Positions 18,637 to 26,382 of a stretch of DNA of 33,252 nucleotides are shown piece after piece (within the stretch, counting starts at the first letter, position 1; every line of letters begins with the position of its first letter). A program made the position numbers and the translations under genes. Origin of the DNA: Dactylosporangium sucinum. GTDB taxonomy: Bacteria; Actinomycetota; Actinomycetes; Mycobacteriales; Micromonosporaceae. A model generated the notes under the pieces. It was not told where the DNA came from and did not search any database. It worked only from the letters and a program-made list of their open reading frames with translations. The stretch is from contig NZ_BMPI01000007.1 of the NCBI RefSeq assembly GCF_014647515.1, positions 136,358 to 169,609 of the forward strand, given 5' to 3'.

Positions 18637-18716
18637 GCGTCGATCTTGCACTTGTGGTGCCCGGACACTCCGACAATGTCCCGGTTTGGGAGGCACCACA
18701 ACTGCAAGATCGACGC
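18637..18716. repeat. Long intergenic inverted repeat with 25-bp arms
   Basis: Arms 18637-18661 and 18692-18716 match at 24 of 25 positions (one C-C mismatch, 18651/18702). The 30-base centre has a smaller GGACA/TGTCC repeat. It lies in the 209-base gap between the ABC exporter start and the small ORF downstream of tsaD, flanked by runs of C and G. It looks like a dispersed palindromic element, or a terminator for the tsa operon. Confidence 0.75.
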
Positions 18717-18752
18717 AACGGGGGCGGGGGCGGCGCGGGGCGGGGCGGGGGG

Positions 18753-19010
18753 TTAGCGGTCGACCTGGGTGAAGTCCCAGTACTGGGGCTTGCGGGCTAC
18801 CAGGTGGGATGGGGGGTCGGTGAACGGCTCGGGGGTGCTGCCGCGCCACTTGGACACGACGACCAGCCGCTGGTCGGTCGACGCGTACACCTCGCTGCTC
18901 AGGTGCAGCGGGTGGACCTCGACCTTGGGCAGCATCGCCTCGCAGACCCAGGACAGCAGTTCGTCGAACGCCTCCGGGTGCGCCCTGACCTCCCACATGC
19001 GCACGATCAC
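18753..19010 (-). CDS. Small conserved protein, possible ABM-like fold
   Basis: The 85-residue protein begins IVRMWEVRAHPEAFDELLSW and ends KPQYWDFTQVDR. The pattern of strand, helix, then a strand RLVVVSKWRG suggests a dimeric alpha-beta barrel as in antibiotic biosynthesis monooxygenases; this is a guess from pattern only. No catalytic residue can be named. It begins 11 bases after the tsaD stop, and TAGAGT (complement of 19019-19024), overlapping that stop, is 8 bases from its GTG, so it may have its own leaderless promoter as well as read-through. It is the last gene of the tsaB-rimI-tsaD unit. Confidence 0.7.
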   Translation of the reverse strand: MIVRMWEVRAHPEAFDELLSWVCEAMLPKVEVHPLHLSSEVYASTDQRLVVVSKWRGSTPEPFTDPPSHLVARKPQYWDFTQVDR

Positions 19011-19018
19011 GGCGCAGG

Positions 19019-19024
19019 ACTCTA
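19019..19024 (-). promoter_or_regulatory. -10 box TAGAGT before the small ORF, overlapping the tsaD stop
   Basis: TAGAGT on the minus strand is 8 bases from GTG 19010. Confidence 0.35.
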
Positions 19025-20068
19025 CGCCGTCACCGCCGTGACCGGCATCGCGGAGTCGGACGGGAGACCCAGGTTGCCCGGCGCGGCACCGGACGCGACC
19101 AGGTGCGAGCCGAGCGCGGCCACCATCGCGCCGTTGTCGGTGCACAGCTTCGGGCGCGGGACGCGCAGGGCGATCCCGTACTTGTCGCAGCGCTCCTGGG
19201 CGAGCGAGCGGATGCGCGAGTTGGCCGCCACCCCGCCGCCGATCACGAGCGTCTCGATGCCGTGCTCCCGGCAGGCGTCGACGGCCTTGGCGGTGAGCAC
19301 GTCGCAGACCGCCTCCTGGAAGCTGGCGGCGACGTCGTTGAGCGGGACCGGCTCGCCGGCCCGCTGGCGGGCCTCGACCCAGCGGGCCACGGCCGTCTTG
19401 AGGCCGGAGAACGAGAAGTCGAAGCGGTGCTCGGCCAGGTCGCGGGCGGCGGTGAGGCCGCGCGGGAACGGGATGACGACCTGCCCCTCGCGGGCGGCCC
19501 GGTCGATCGGCGGCCCGCCCGGGAACGGCAGCCCGAGCAGCCGCGCCACCTTGTCGAACGCCTCGCCGGCCGCGTCGTCGATGGTCGCGCCCAGCGGGAC
19601 GACCCCGCCGGCGAGGTCGTCGACCCGCAGCAGCGACGAGTGGCCGCCGGAGACGAGCAGCGCGATCGCCGGCTCGGGCAGGGCGCCGTGCTCCAGCGTG
19701 TCGACGGCGACGTGGGCGGCGAGGTGGTTGACGCCGTAGATCGGCTTGCCGGCGGCGAGCGCGTACGCCTTCGCGGCGGCCACCCCGACGAGCAGCGCAC
19801 CGGCCAGCCCGGGGCCGGCGGTGACGGCGACGGCGTCCACGTCGGCGAGCGTGATGCCGGCCGTGTCGAGCGCCCGCTGTACCGTCGGGACCATCGCCTC
19901 GAAGTGCGCCCGGCTGGCCACCTCGGGCACCACGCCGCCGAACCGGGCGTGCTCGTCGACGCTCGACGCGATCTCGTCGGCGAGCAGGGTGTGCCCGCGC
20001 ACGATCCCGACGCCGGTCTCGTCGCACGACGTCTCGATGCCCAGGACCAGGGGCTCAGTCGTCTTCAC
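19022..20068 (-). CDS. tsaD: tRNA N6-adenosine threonylcarbamoyltransferase TsaD
   Basis: TsaD transfers threonylcarbamoyl from TC-AMP to A37 of ANN-reading tRNAs, together with TsaB and TsaE. The 348 residues match full length. Visible motifs are [15 protein letters not shown] near the N-terminus, the metal-binding VNHLAAH (about residues 108-114), [20 protein letters not shown] and the C-terminal [12 protein letters not shown] with the metal-ligand aspartate. It overlaps the rimI end by 14 bases, showing it is in the tsaB-rimI-tsaD operon. Confidence 0.97.
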   Translation of the reverse strand: MKTTEPLVLGIETSCDETGVGIVRGHTLLADEIASSVDEHARFGGVVPEVASRAHFEAMVPTVQRALDTAGITLADVDAVAVTAGPGLAGALLVGVAAAKAYALAAGKPIYGVNHLAAHVAVDTLEHGALPEPAIALLVSGGHSSLLRVDDLAGGVVPLGATIDDAAGEAFDKVARLLGLPFPGGPPIDRAAREGQVVIPFPRGLTAARDLAEHRFDFSFSGLKTAVARWVEARQRAGEPVPLNDVAASFQEAVCDVLTAKAVDACREHGIETLVIGGGVAANSRIRSLAQERCDKYGIALRVPRPKLCTDNGAMVAALGSHLVASGAAPGNLGLPSDSAMPVTAVTA

Positions 20069-20507
20069 GCATCATCACCAGTGCATCCGTGTTGCTGGGC
20101 TGGTAGTAGCCGCGGCGGATGCCGACGGCCTCGAAGCCGTAACCGGCGTAGAGCTTCTGGGCGGGCGCGTTGTCGACCGCCACCTCGAGCAGCACCTTCC
20201 GCGCGCCGCGGGCCCGCGCCTCGGCGAGCAGCGCCTCCAGCAGGCGCCGGCCGACGCCGCGCCGCTGCGCGTCCCCGCGCACGCCGATGTTCTGGACCCA
20301 CGCCTCGTCGGGCGGGCTGAGGGCGAGGCCGGCGTAGCCGACGATCCGGCCGCCGCCGAGGGCGACCAGGTAGTGGTGGCCGGCCGCCAGCTCGTTCCAG
20401 AACATGGCGGCGGACCAGCGCTCCTCGCCGAACAGCTCGTCCTCGATCGGCAGCAGCTCCTCGATGTGGAACCAGCGCAGCTCGCCGAGCTCGACCGGGG
20501 CCGTCAC
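20055..20507 (-). CDS. rimI: Ribosomal protein S18 alanine N-acetyltransferase RimI
   Basis: This GNAT acetyltransferase of 150 residues is placed by family and operon as RimI, which acetylates the N-terminus of ribosomal protein S18. The acetyl-CoA loop is [14 protein letters not shown] (about 92-105); the typical N-terminal [16 protein letters not shown] and C-terminal [18 protein letters not shown] blocks are present. GTG at 20507 overlaps the tsaB stop (GTGA), and the 3' end overlaps tsaD. It is regularly found between tsaB and tsaD in actinobacteria. Confidence 0.93.
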   Translation of the reverse strand: MTAPVELGELRWFHIEELLPIEDELFGEERWSAAMFWNELAAGHHYLVALGGGRIVGYAGLALSPPDEAWVQNIGVRGDAQRRGVGRRLLEALLAEARARGARKVLLEVAVDNAPAQKLYAGYGFEAVGIRRGYYQPSNTDALVMMREDD

Positions 20508-21169
20508 CGCAGCGCCGGCTTCCGTTCGCCGGGGAGCACGGCGTCGGGGCGGCGCAGGTACAGCGGGATCAGCGGCTCCCCGGGCGCCTTGGCGCGGACC
20601 CGGTCGGCGGCCAGCTCCGCGAGGGCGGTCGCGACCGGGTAGCGCGGCCCCTCAAGCAGGCGGGAGTGCGGGCGGGCGAGCACCGCGGCGTACTGCTCGG
20701 CGCCGGCACCGGCGACGCGCTCGATCCCGTCGAGGGACACCGCGTCGGGCCGGGCGACCTCCGGCCCGCCGACGCGGACCCCGTCGGCGTAGACCGCCCA
20801 GTAGATCTCCTTGCGGCGGGCGTCGGTGGCGACCAGCACCCGGCCGGGCAGCCCGCGGCCGATGCCGTCGAGCGAGCACACGCCGTGGACGGGGACGCCG
20901 ACGGCGTGGCCGAGCGCGGCGGCGGTGACCAGGCCGGCGCGCAGCCCGGTGAACGGCCCGGGCCCGGTCCCGGTCACGATCGCGGCCAGGTCGCCGGGTG
21001 CCACGCCACCCTCGGCCAGCACGGCGGTGATCTGCGGCGCGAGCAGCTCCCCGGCGCCGCGCGCGTCGACGGTGACCCGCTCCGCGAGCAGGGTCACGTC
21101 GTCGTCGCCGACCCGGACTAGCGCCGCGGTCACCGCGGGGGTCGCCGTGTCCACCACCATCACCAGCAC
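20504..21169 (-). CDS. tsaB: tRNA threonylcarbamoyladenosine biosynthesis protein TsaB
   Basis: TsaB is the non-catalytic ASKHA-fold partner of TsaD in t6A synthesis. The 221 residues fit, with N-terminal MVVDTATPAVTAALV, GTGPGPFTGLRAGLVTAAAL (about 67-86) and DARRKEIYWAVYA in the middle. The GTG at 21169 is 6 bases after a TAGAGT -10 box and has no ribosome binding site, so a leaderless transcript is predicted. It heads tsaB-rimI-tsaD. The partner tsaE is about 4.7 kb upstream instead of adjacent. Confidence 0.95.
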   Translation of the reverse strand: MLVMVVDTATPAVTAALVRVGDDDVTLLAERVTVDARGAGELLAPQITAVLAEGGVAPGDLAAIVTGTGPGPFTGLRAGLVTAAALGHAVGVPVHGVCSLDGIGRGLPGRVLVATDARRKEIYWAVYADGVRVGGPEVARPDAVSLDGIERVAGAGAEQYAAVLARPHSRLLEGPRYPVATALAELAADRVRAKAPGEPLIPLYLRRPDAVLPGERKPALR

Positions 21170-21175
21170 GGCCCA

Positions 21176-21181
21176 ACTCTA
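21176..21181 (-). promoter_or_regulatory. -10 box TAGAGT of a leaderless promoter for tsaB-rimI-tsaD
   Basis: The hexamer (complement of 21176-21181) is 6 bases from the GTG at 21169. Confidence 0.5.
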
Positions 21182-21289
21182 GACCGCGCCGCAGATGGCG
21201 CTACGTCGCCACCACGATCAGTTAACGCCGTGGCAACGAGGCGGTCGTACCATCGGCCGACATCTCGCGTAGGCGTCAGGAGCATTCGG

Positions 21290-23353
21290 ATGACCGAGCC
21301 GATCCTGGTCGTGGACATGGGGTCCTGGGCCGTGTCCGCCGCTGTCCTCACGCATGATCAGCTGCACCCGGTGCGGGAGCCGGTCACCGGCGGCCTCCGC
21401 TGGCCGGGCGGCGCGACCCTGCAGACCGGCGTCGGCCGGCCCCGGCTGCTCGTCGGCGGCGCCGCCGAGCACGCCCGCGACCAGCAGCCCCGCCAGTACG
21501 TCGACGGCGTGCGCCGGGCGGTCGACGCGAACGCGCCGATCTGGCTCGGCGACCAGCTGCTCAACGCGGCCGAGCTGGTCAGTGCCGCGCTCGACGCGGT
21601 GGTCGAGGAGGCCCGCCGGATCCACGGGCCGATCGGGCGGGTCGTCATGACGGTGCCCACGGGGTACCGCACGCACGACCCCCGCCGCGAGGTCCTCGTC
21701 GCCGCCGCGTCCGTGTCCGGCTACCCCGACGTCGAGCTCGTCGGCGACGCGACCGCGGCGGTGCTCGACCCGATGACCCTGCTGGAGGTCCCCGACGGCA
21801 GCTACGTGCTGGTCTGCGACCTGGGCGCGACCTGGTCGGCGACGCTCACCCAGATCCAGCGCGGCCAGCCGGTGCCGCTGAGCCAGGAGAGCTCCGGCAG
21901 CGGCCGCGACCTCGACGTGGTGCTCGCCGCCGACCTGCGGGCGACGCTGTCGGAGTGGGTCGAGCCGGCGTTCGCGGCCGGCGGCGACACCAGCGTCCGG
22001 GCCAGCTTCCACGCGCTGGACATCGTGCGGCAGCTCAAGCACCGCCTCGCGGAGCTGCCGGAGGCGGCCGAGGCGATCGAACCGGGGATTCCGCAGTACC
22101 GCCTGGACCGCCGCCTCCTCGACCAGCTCACGGAGCCGGCCATGCGCTGGCTGGTGGCGAGCTGCCGGGCGGTCATCGCCCGCGCGGGCATCGTGCCGTC
22201 CGACGTGACCACGGTGCTCCTCGTCGGCGGCCATGCGCACCTGCCGAACGTCGGCCCCGTCCTGCACAACGGCCTCGGCCGGCCGGTCACCCGGCCCGCG
22301 GACCCGGAGCTGGCGGTGCTGCGCGGCACCGCCGCCTGGACCCGCGCCCGCACCGACCGGGCCGTGCCGGCCGAGCCGCCCCAGTGGCGGGTCGAGCCGC
22401 TCGCCTGGACCGTCCCCGGCGGCCGCGGCCGGCTGGTCCGCTGGCTGGTCAAGGAGGGCGAGGGCTACGGACCGGGGGCCCCGCTGGCCCAGGTCCGCAC
22501 GGCCGACGACCGCGTCTACGAGCTGACCGCCGGCCGCACCGAGGGCGTCCTGCTGGAGCAGCGCACCCCGGTCGGCAACATGGTCGTCTCGGGCGCGATC
22601 GCCGCGCACGTGCGGATCGAGCCGACGACCGAGCGGTACCAGCTGGCCAAGCGCCACCACCTGCGGGTCGCCGGCGACTGGCTGCTGCTCCCCGACCGCC
22701 GGATGATCGTCGAGTCGTCCCGCACCGGCGAGTACGTGAAGGTCCGCGCGATCGACACCGGCGCCCTCGTCGCCGAGCTGCGCCCCGGCCGCGGCACCGC
22801 CCGCGGCCAGGTGGCGTTCGGCCCCGGCCAGCAGCTGGCCCTGGTCACCTGGGACACGGCCGGCCACTTCGCCGTCTGGGACGTCCTGTCGGGCCGGATG
22901 ACGAGCAGCTTCTCCGACGGCCACCGCCCCGACGCGGTCATGGTGAACGAGGCCGAGTGGCGCCTGGTGGCCACCGGCGAGGGCGCGGCGACGGTCGGCC
23001 GCTACCGCCGCGACGTGGCCACCGTGTGGGACCTGTCGACGGGCAACCGCCTCGACAAGGTCGTGGGCGAGGACCTCCCGCGCCGCTTCACGGGCTACTC
23101 CGGCTCGAGCCGCGCGGACGCGTTCGCCGCCGAGATGTCCAGCCCGGACGGCCGCCTGCGCGCGGCCGCCCAGCCGGGCACGCTGACGGTCCGCGACCTG
23201 GAGACGGAGACGGAGGTCTTCCGCACCGACCTCCCCCCGGCCACGCACGTGAGCACGGCGTTCTGCGCCGCGGGCCGCCACCTGCTGGCCCGCGGCACCG
23301 ACGACGACGGCGCCTGGCTGGACGTGTGGGAGATCCTGGAGTCCGCCGCCTAG
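21290..23353 (+). CDS. Hsp70-like ATPase fused to a lipoyl-like hairpin and WD40-like repeats
   Basis: This 687-residue protein begins with an actin/Hsp70 ATPase fold (about 1-350): phosphate-1 VVDMGSWAVSAAVL, phosphate-2 VCDLGATWSATLTQ (175-188) and the adenosine motif LLVGGHAHLPNVG (310-322). The usual Hsp70 substrate domain is absent. Residues about 380-442 resemble a biotinyl/lipoyl beta-hairpin, but the place of the lysine-bearing TDK or MKM turn is RTADDRVYEL, so it is probably not modified. The last 235 residues look like WD40-type repeats (LALVTWDTAGHFAVWDVLSG, VATVWDLSTGNRL, WLDVWEILES). AGGAG (21278-21282) fixes the ATG, with TACCAT at 21248-21253 as -10 box. It converges on the RloB gene with a 4-base overlap of stops. 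Its function is unknown; client binding by the propeller is inference. Confidence 0.78.
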   Translation: MTEPILVVDMGSWAVSAAVLTHDQLHPVREPVTGGLRWPGGATLQTGVGRPRLLVGGAAEHARDQQPRQYVDGVRRAVDANAPIWLGDQLLNAAELVSAALDAVVEEARRIHGPIGRVVMTVPTGYRTHDPRREVLVAAASVSGYPDVELVGDATAAVLDPMTLLEVPDGSYVLVCDLGATWSATLTQIQRGQPVPLSQESSGSGRDLDVVLAADLRATLSEWVEPAFAAGGDTSVRASFHALDIVRQLKHRLAELPEAAEAIEPGIPQYRLDRRLLDQLTEPAMRWLVASCRAVIARAGIVPSDVTTVLLVGGHAHLPNVGPVLHNGLGRPVTRPADPELAVLRGTAAWTRARTDRAVPAEPPQWRVEPLAWTVPGGRGRLVRWLVKEGEGYGPGAPLAQVRTADDRVYELTAGRTEGVLLEQRTPVGNMVVSGAIAAHVRIEPTTERYQLAKRHHLRVAGDWLLLPDRRMIVESSRTGEYVKVRAIDTGALVAELRPGRGTARGQVAFGPGQQLALVTWDTAGHFAVWDVLSGRMTSSFSDGHRPDAVMVNEAEWRLVATGEGAATVGRYRRDVATVWDLSTGNRLDKVVGEDLPRRFTGYSGSSRADAFAAEMSSPDGRLRAAAQPGTLTVRDLETETEVFRTDLPPATHVSTAFCAAGRHLLARGTDDDGAWLDVWEILESAA

Positions 23354-23988
23354 CTAGCGGACGGCAGCACGGCCGCGATGAGCCGGTGCATGCCGGACGA
23401 CGGGTTGTCGTCCGGGCAGCGGCTGCCGTTCTGTTCATGGAACCGCTCGAGAGCGCCCGCCCGCCGGGCCGCGTCGTGCCGGCGTGGCATGTACACCGCC
23501 CCGTCGAGGCCCTTGTCCGCCTGCCCGTCGTGCGCCCGCCGCAGCCGCCGTGCCTCGGCGTTGTCGAGAAACCCGCCGTGGTCGCGGAAGTGCAGGGCCA
23601 GCCAGAGCTCGAAGCACGGGTTCGACACGGCCAGGTTGATGCCGTTGCGGGCGGCGAGGTCCGCTGCCTGCGCGAGGCCCGGATGGTGCGTCGGCCACTC
23701 GACGTCGTAGACGCACCAGAACTCGTCGATCTCGCCCTCCTCGGCGATGGAGCGCTTGCGCGCCTCGACGGCCATGCGCACGAGTGTCAGCGGGACCGCG
23801 CCACCGCCGATGTGTTCGATGCGGATGTCGACCGCCGCCGCGTCGCGGACGTCCGGCTCGCGGCGCAGGGCGTCCAGGTACTCGGGCTCGGTGCGCTGGC
23901 CCTCGCAGAAGATCGCGACGGTCTTGCGCGGGCGGCGGGTCGCGACCTTGCGGCGCAGCGAGGTCGGGGGCTGGCGGTTGCGGGCCAT
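23350..23988 (-). CDS. RloB-family protein, TOPRIM-like putative nuclease
   Basis: This 212-residue protein matches the RloB family. Residues that fit a TOPRIM-like metal site are Glu29 in IFCEGQRTEPEYLDAL, and Asp95 and Glu97 in CVYDVEWP; the family block NPCFELWLALHF (123-134) is intact. The C-terminal part has NPSSGMHRLIAAVL. RloB proteins occur beside AAA ATPases in AbiL-like defence systems, where this subunit is the likely effector. Its ATG shares one base with the AAA gene stop (TGATG), so the two are translated together. The gene ends inside the stop region of the convergent Hsp70-like gene. Confidence 0.85.
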   Translation of the reverse strand: MARNRQPPTSLRRKVATRRPRKTVAIFCEGQRTEPEYLDALRREPDVRDAAAVDIRIEHIGGGAVPLTLVRMAVEARKRSIAEEGEIDEFWCVYDVEWPTHHPGLAQAADLAARNGINLAVSNPCFELWLALHFRDHGGFLDNAEARRLRRAHDGQADKGLDGAVYMPRRHDAARRAGALERFHEQNGSRCPDDNPSSGMHRLIAAVLPSAS

Positions 23989-25187
23989 CAGGCCACCTCG
24001 GCGGCCAGGCCGAGGGCCCTTCGCAGGAGATGCTGGTCGAGCTCCGGGACCGCGCCGAACCGGCCCTGGAGGTAGGCCCGCTCCAGGTTGACGGAGCGGC
24101 GCACGCGCTCGCCGCCGTACTCGGCCAGGGCGGTGAGCCGGGTGGCCGCGTCGGGGCCCTTCTCGGTCAGCCAGACCTCGTCGCGGTTGAGGTGCCCGAG
24201 CAGGCTGGTGTCGTGGGTGGTGAAGACCAGCTGGGCGCCCGCCGGGTTGGTCTCGGGGTCCTGGAAGAGCTCGACGAGCTTGGCGGACAGGCGGGAGTGC
24301 AGGCCGGCGTCGATCTCGTCGAGCAGCAGCAGGCGGCCGTTGCGCAACGCCTGGACCACCGAGCCGATGAGTGCGTACCAGTTCCGGGTGCCCTGCGACT
24401 CGTCCTCCAGCGTGAACGGCACCTCCTGGTCCGCGACCCGGTGCACGAACCGCACCTCGTTGGGCGTCGCCGAGGTGTCCAGCCGCAGGTCGTCGATGCC
24501 GAGGTCGGCGAAGCGCAGCAGGTCGAGGACGACGCCGGGCCCGTCGCCGCCGGCGAGCACCAGCTCCTCGGTCGGGACCAGGCCGTCGTTCCCGACGATC
24601 CGCCGGCCGCGCAGGCCGAGCACTCGCGTGCCGGCCAGCGCCCGGCCGAACGCCCGCACCTCGGGCTCGTCGAACCGCATCGCCGCCGACAGCGCAAGGG
24701 TCGTGGGGGTCAGCAACTCCCGCGTGCCCGAGATCGACCCGAGGCCGCGACGGAACGAGATGGTGCCGCCCTCCCGCTCGAACAGCGCCCGGCGCAACTT
24801 CTTCGGATAGCCGTAGAGCCCCTCGAACAGCACCGCAGAGTCGTCGAGCTCCACCTGGTAGGCATGCCGGACGCCGTGCACCATGAGATCGATCTCGTAC
24901 CGCGACGAGCGGGACGGTCCGCCGGCGAACCGGAACGGCTCGCGGGGGATGACGTCCTCCCACGACCGCAACGACAGGGCCACGAACGTGGACAGCCACG
25001 CCAGCGCCGCGAGCACGTTGGACTTGCCCGACGCGTTGGCGCCGTAGATGCCGCCCACCGTCAGCACCCGCTCGTTGAGCAGCTCGAACCCCCGGGCGGC
25101 GGGCCGGTCCTCGTCGACCGCGATCATTGACAGCTCCACCGGGCCGTCGATCGACCGGTGGTTCTCGGCCAGGAACCGGAGCAGCAT
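23988..25187 (-). CDS. AAA family ATPase, partner of RloB (AbiL/PARIS-like defence ATPase)
   Basis: This protein of 399 residues is an OLD/SMC-type ABC ATPase. Walker A is GANASGKSN (49-57), the signature-like segment LEDESQGTRNWYALI (about 258-272), Walker B LLLLDEIDAGLH (286-297) and the D/H-loop region VFTTHDTSLLGHL (321-333). The end LERAYLQGRFGAVPEL resembles the YLQGRYGAIP tail typical of RloB-linked ATPases. Such ATPases sense infection and license the partner nuclease; that role is inferred here. ATG at 25187 follows GGAGG (25196-25200) by 8 bases; the open frame upstream crosses the inverted repeat. It is the first gene of a two-gene operon. Confidence 0.88.
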   Translation of the reverse strand: MLLRFLAENHRSIDGPVELSMIAVDEDRPAARGFELLNERVLTVGGIYGANASGKSNVLAALAWLSTFVALSLRSWEDVIPREPFRFAGGPSRSSRYEIDLMVHGVRHAYQVELDDSAVLFEGLYGYPKKLRRALFEREGGTISFRRGLGSISGTRELLTPTTLALSAAMRFDEPEVRAFGRALAGTRVLGLRGRRIVGNDGLVPTEELVLAGGDGPGVVLDLLRFADLGIDDLRLDTSATPNEVRFVHRVADQEVPFTLEDESQGTRNWYALIGSVVQALRNGRLLLLDEIDAGLHSRLSAKLVELFQDPETNPAGAQLVFTTHDTSLLGHLNRDEVWLTEKGPDAATRLTALAEYGGERVRRSVNLERAYLQGRFGAVPELDQHLLRRALGLAAEVA

Positions 25188-25211
25188 GAGACGCACCTCC
25201 GCGTCGAGCGA

Positions 25212-25264
25212 GCACGGCAAGGCCACTCTACGTCAAACTTCGACGAAAATCGGCCTTGCCGTGC
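25212..25264. repeat. Perfect 13-bp inverted repeat bracketing the AAA-rloB promoter
   Basis: GCACGGCAAGGCC (25212-25224) and its exact complement (25252-25264) are 27 bases apart. Between them on the minus strand lies TAGAGT (complement of 25225-25230) as a candidate -10, and a nested CGTC/GACG pair (25231-25245). The layout suggests an operator around a promoter; with its long loop it is a poor terminator. Confidence 0.75.
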
Positions 25265-25276
25265 GCCCCAACCGCG

Positions 25277-25882
25277 CTAGCGGTGGCCCAGGATGGTTCG
25301 GCCCGGGTGATCGGGGGCGCCCGCGGTGGTCGAGATGGTCTGGCGGAGGATGGCCGTCGGGGACAGGACCCGGACCTCGCCGGGCACGGCCAGGAGCAGG
25401 TCGGTCGGGGACGACCAGCACAGGGAGTACATCGCGGGGCGGGGCTCGGGCAGGCCGCCCGTCGTGGCGCCCGTCCTCGTGTCCGTGATGCGCCAGTCGG
25501 TGACCACGTAGCGGCCGTCCGGGGACCAGGCGCACGCGTCCTCGGCCCCGCCGCGCACCGGGACGGTCCGGACCAGGTGGCCGTCCTCGGCGGAGAGCAG
25601 GGACAGGCCGTCGCCGTCCGGGGACGGGAGCGCCAGCTCCTTGCCGCCGGGGGTCCAGGCCGCGGCGCAGCCGCCGTTGACGCAGTGGTGGGCGGCCGGG
25701 TCGAGCGGGAGGACGCGGGACTCGACGCGGCCGGACCGCACCTCGTACAGCGTGAGGCGGCCGATCGAGGGGTCCGAGTGCAGCAGCGTGCGGCCGTCCG
25801 GGGACCAGGTGAGGTGCCGCGGGCCGCCACGAACTCGCTGAACTCGCGCTCGGCTGCCTTGTCCATCCATCGCCTCCGCCAT
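25277..25882 (-). pseudogene. Sigma factor/WD40-like fusion relic
   Basis: Translation from the ATG at 25866, which has GGAGG 6 bases upstream, begins MDKAAEREFSEFVAAR, like the N-terminus of SigE-type ECF sigma factors (AxxEFxEFVAAR), but then turns into Arg/Pro/Ala-rich nonsense. The next frame carries instead a WD40-type sequence: HLTWSPDGRTLLH, AAWTPGGKELALP, CAWSPDGRYVV, up to the stop at 25277, about 185 residues, or half a propeller. The most economical reading is a deletion that joined the first 16 codons of a sigma gene out of frame to the end of a downstream WD40-like gene. A short WD40-like protein starting at 25882 (201 residues) remains possible, but it has no ribosome binding site of its own. 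Confidence 0.6.
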
Positions 25883-25923
25883 CTACGACGCGCGGAGGGG
25901 TGGGCCGCCTTGCACGCTTGCTG

Positions 25924-26382
25924 CTACAGATCCGCGGTGCGCCGCTCCCAGTCGCCGCCGCGCGGGATCAGCGCGACCACCCGCGAGTCGTCGTCGCGGC
26001 GGTCGAGGCGGACCTCCAGGTGCTCGTCGCTGAGCCGCTCGACGAGGCCCTCGCCCCACTCGACCAGCGTGACCGAGTCCTCCAGGGTCGCGTCGAGGTC
26101 GAGCGCGTCGACCTCGCCCAGCGGGTCCTTCACGTCGCCGAGCCGGTAGGCGTCGACGTGGACCATCGGGATGCGACCGCCGCGGTGGACGCGGGCGATC
26201 ACGAACGTCGGGGAGGTGACGTCGCCGCTGACCCGCAGGCCGGCGCCGACGCCCTGGGCGAGCGCCGTCTTGCCGGCGCCCAGCGGGCCGGTCAGGACGA
26301 CGAGGTCGCCGGGCCGCAGTACCTCGGCGAGCGCCCGACCGAACGCGCGCGTGTCGTCCACAGTGGACAGGATTCGGCTCAC
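25924..26382 (-). CDS. tsaE: tRNA threonylcarbamoyladenosine biosynthesis ATPase TsaE
   Basis: TsaE is the P-loop ATPase that drives the TsaB-TsaD complex. The 152 residues show Walker A GPLGAGKT (about 32-39), the TSPTFVIA switch region (about 56-63) and VHVDAYRL, with VEWGEGLVERL near the C-terminus. GTG at 26382 overlaps the hydrolase stop (GTGA). Although its partners tsaB-rimI-tsaD are in the same direction, 4.7 kb of unrelated genes separate them. Confidence 0.95.
   Translation of the reverse strand: MSRILSTVDDTRAFGRALAEVLRPGDLVVLTGPLGAGKTALAQGVGAGLRVSGDVTSPTFVIARVHRGGRIPMVHVDAYRLGDVKDPLGEVDALDLDATLEDSVTLVEWGEGLVERLSDEHLEVRLDRRDDDSRVVALIPRGGDWERRTADL

Noticed and set aside
15598..18756. 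1052-residue open frame on the plus strand across the ABC exporter genes
   Set aside because: Antisense to two well-supported ABC genes; the product is Arg/Gly/Asp/Gln-rich with no domain, a usual artefact at this GC content.
23989..25215. Extension of the RloB frame to 621 residues
   Set aside because: The part beyond 23988 is an out-of-frame reading of the AAA gene; RloB starts at the TGATG junction.
25228..25866. 212-residue minus-strand protein starting MDKAAEREF
   Set aside because: Only the first 16 residues look real; the remainder is an Arg/Pro/Ser-rich shadow of the WD40-like frame. Treated as part of the fusion relic.
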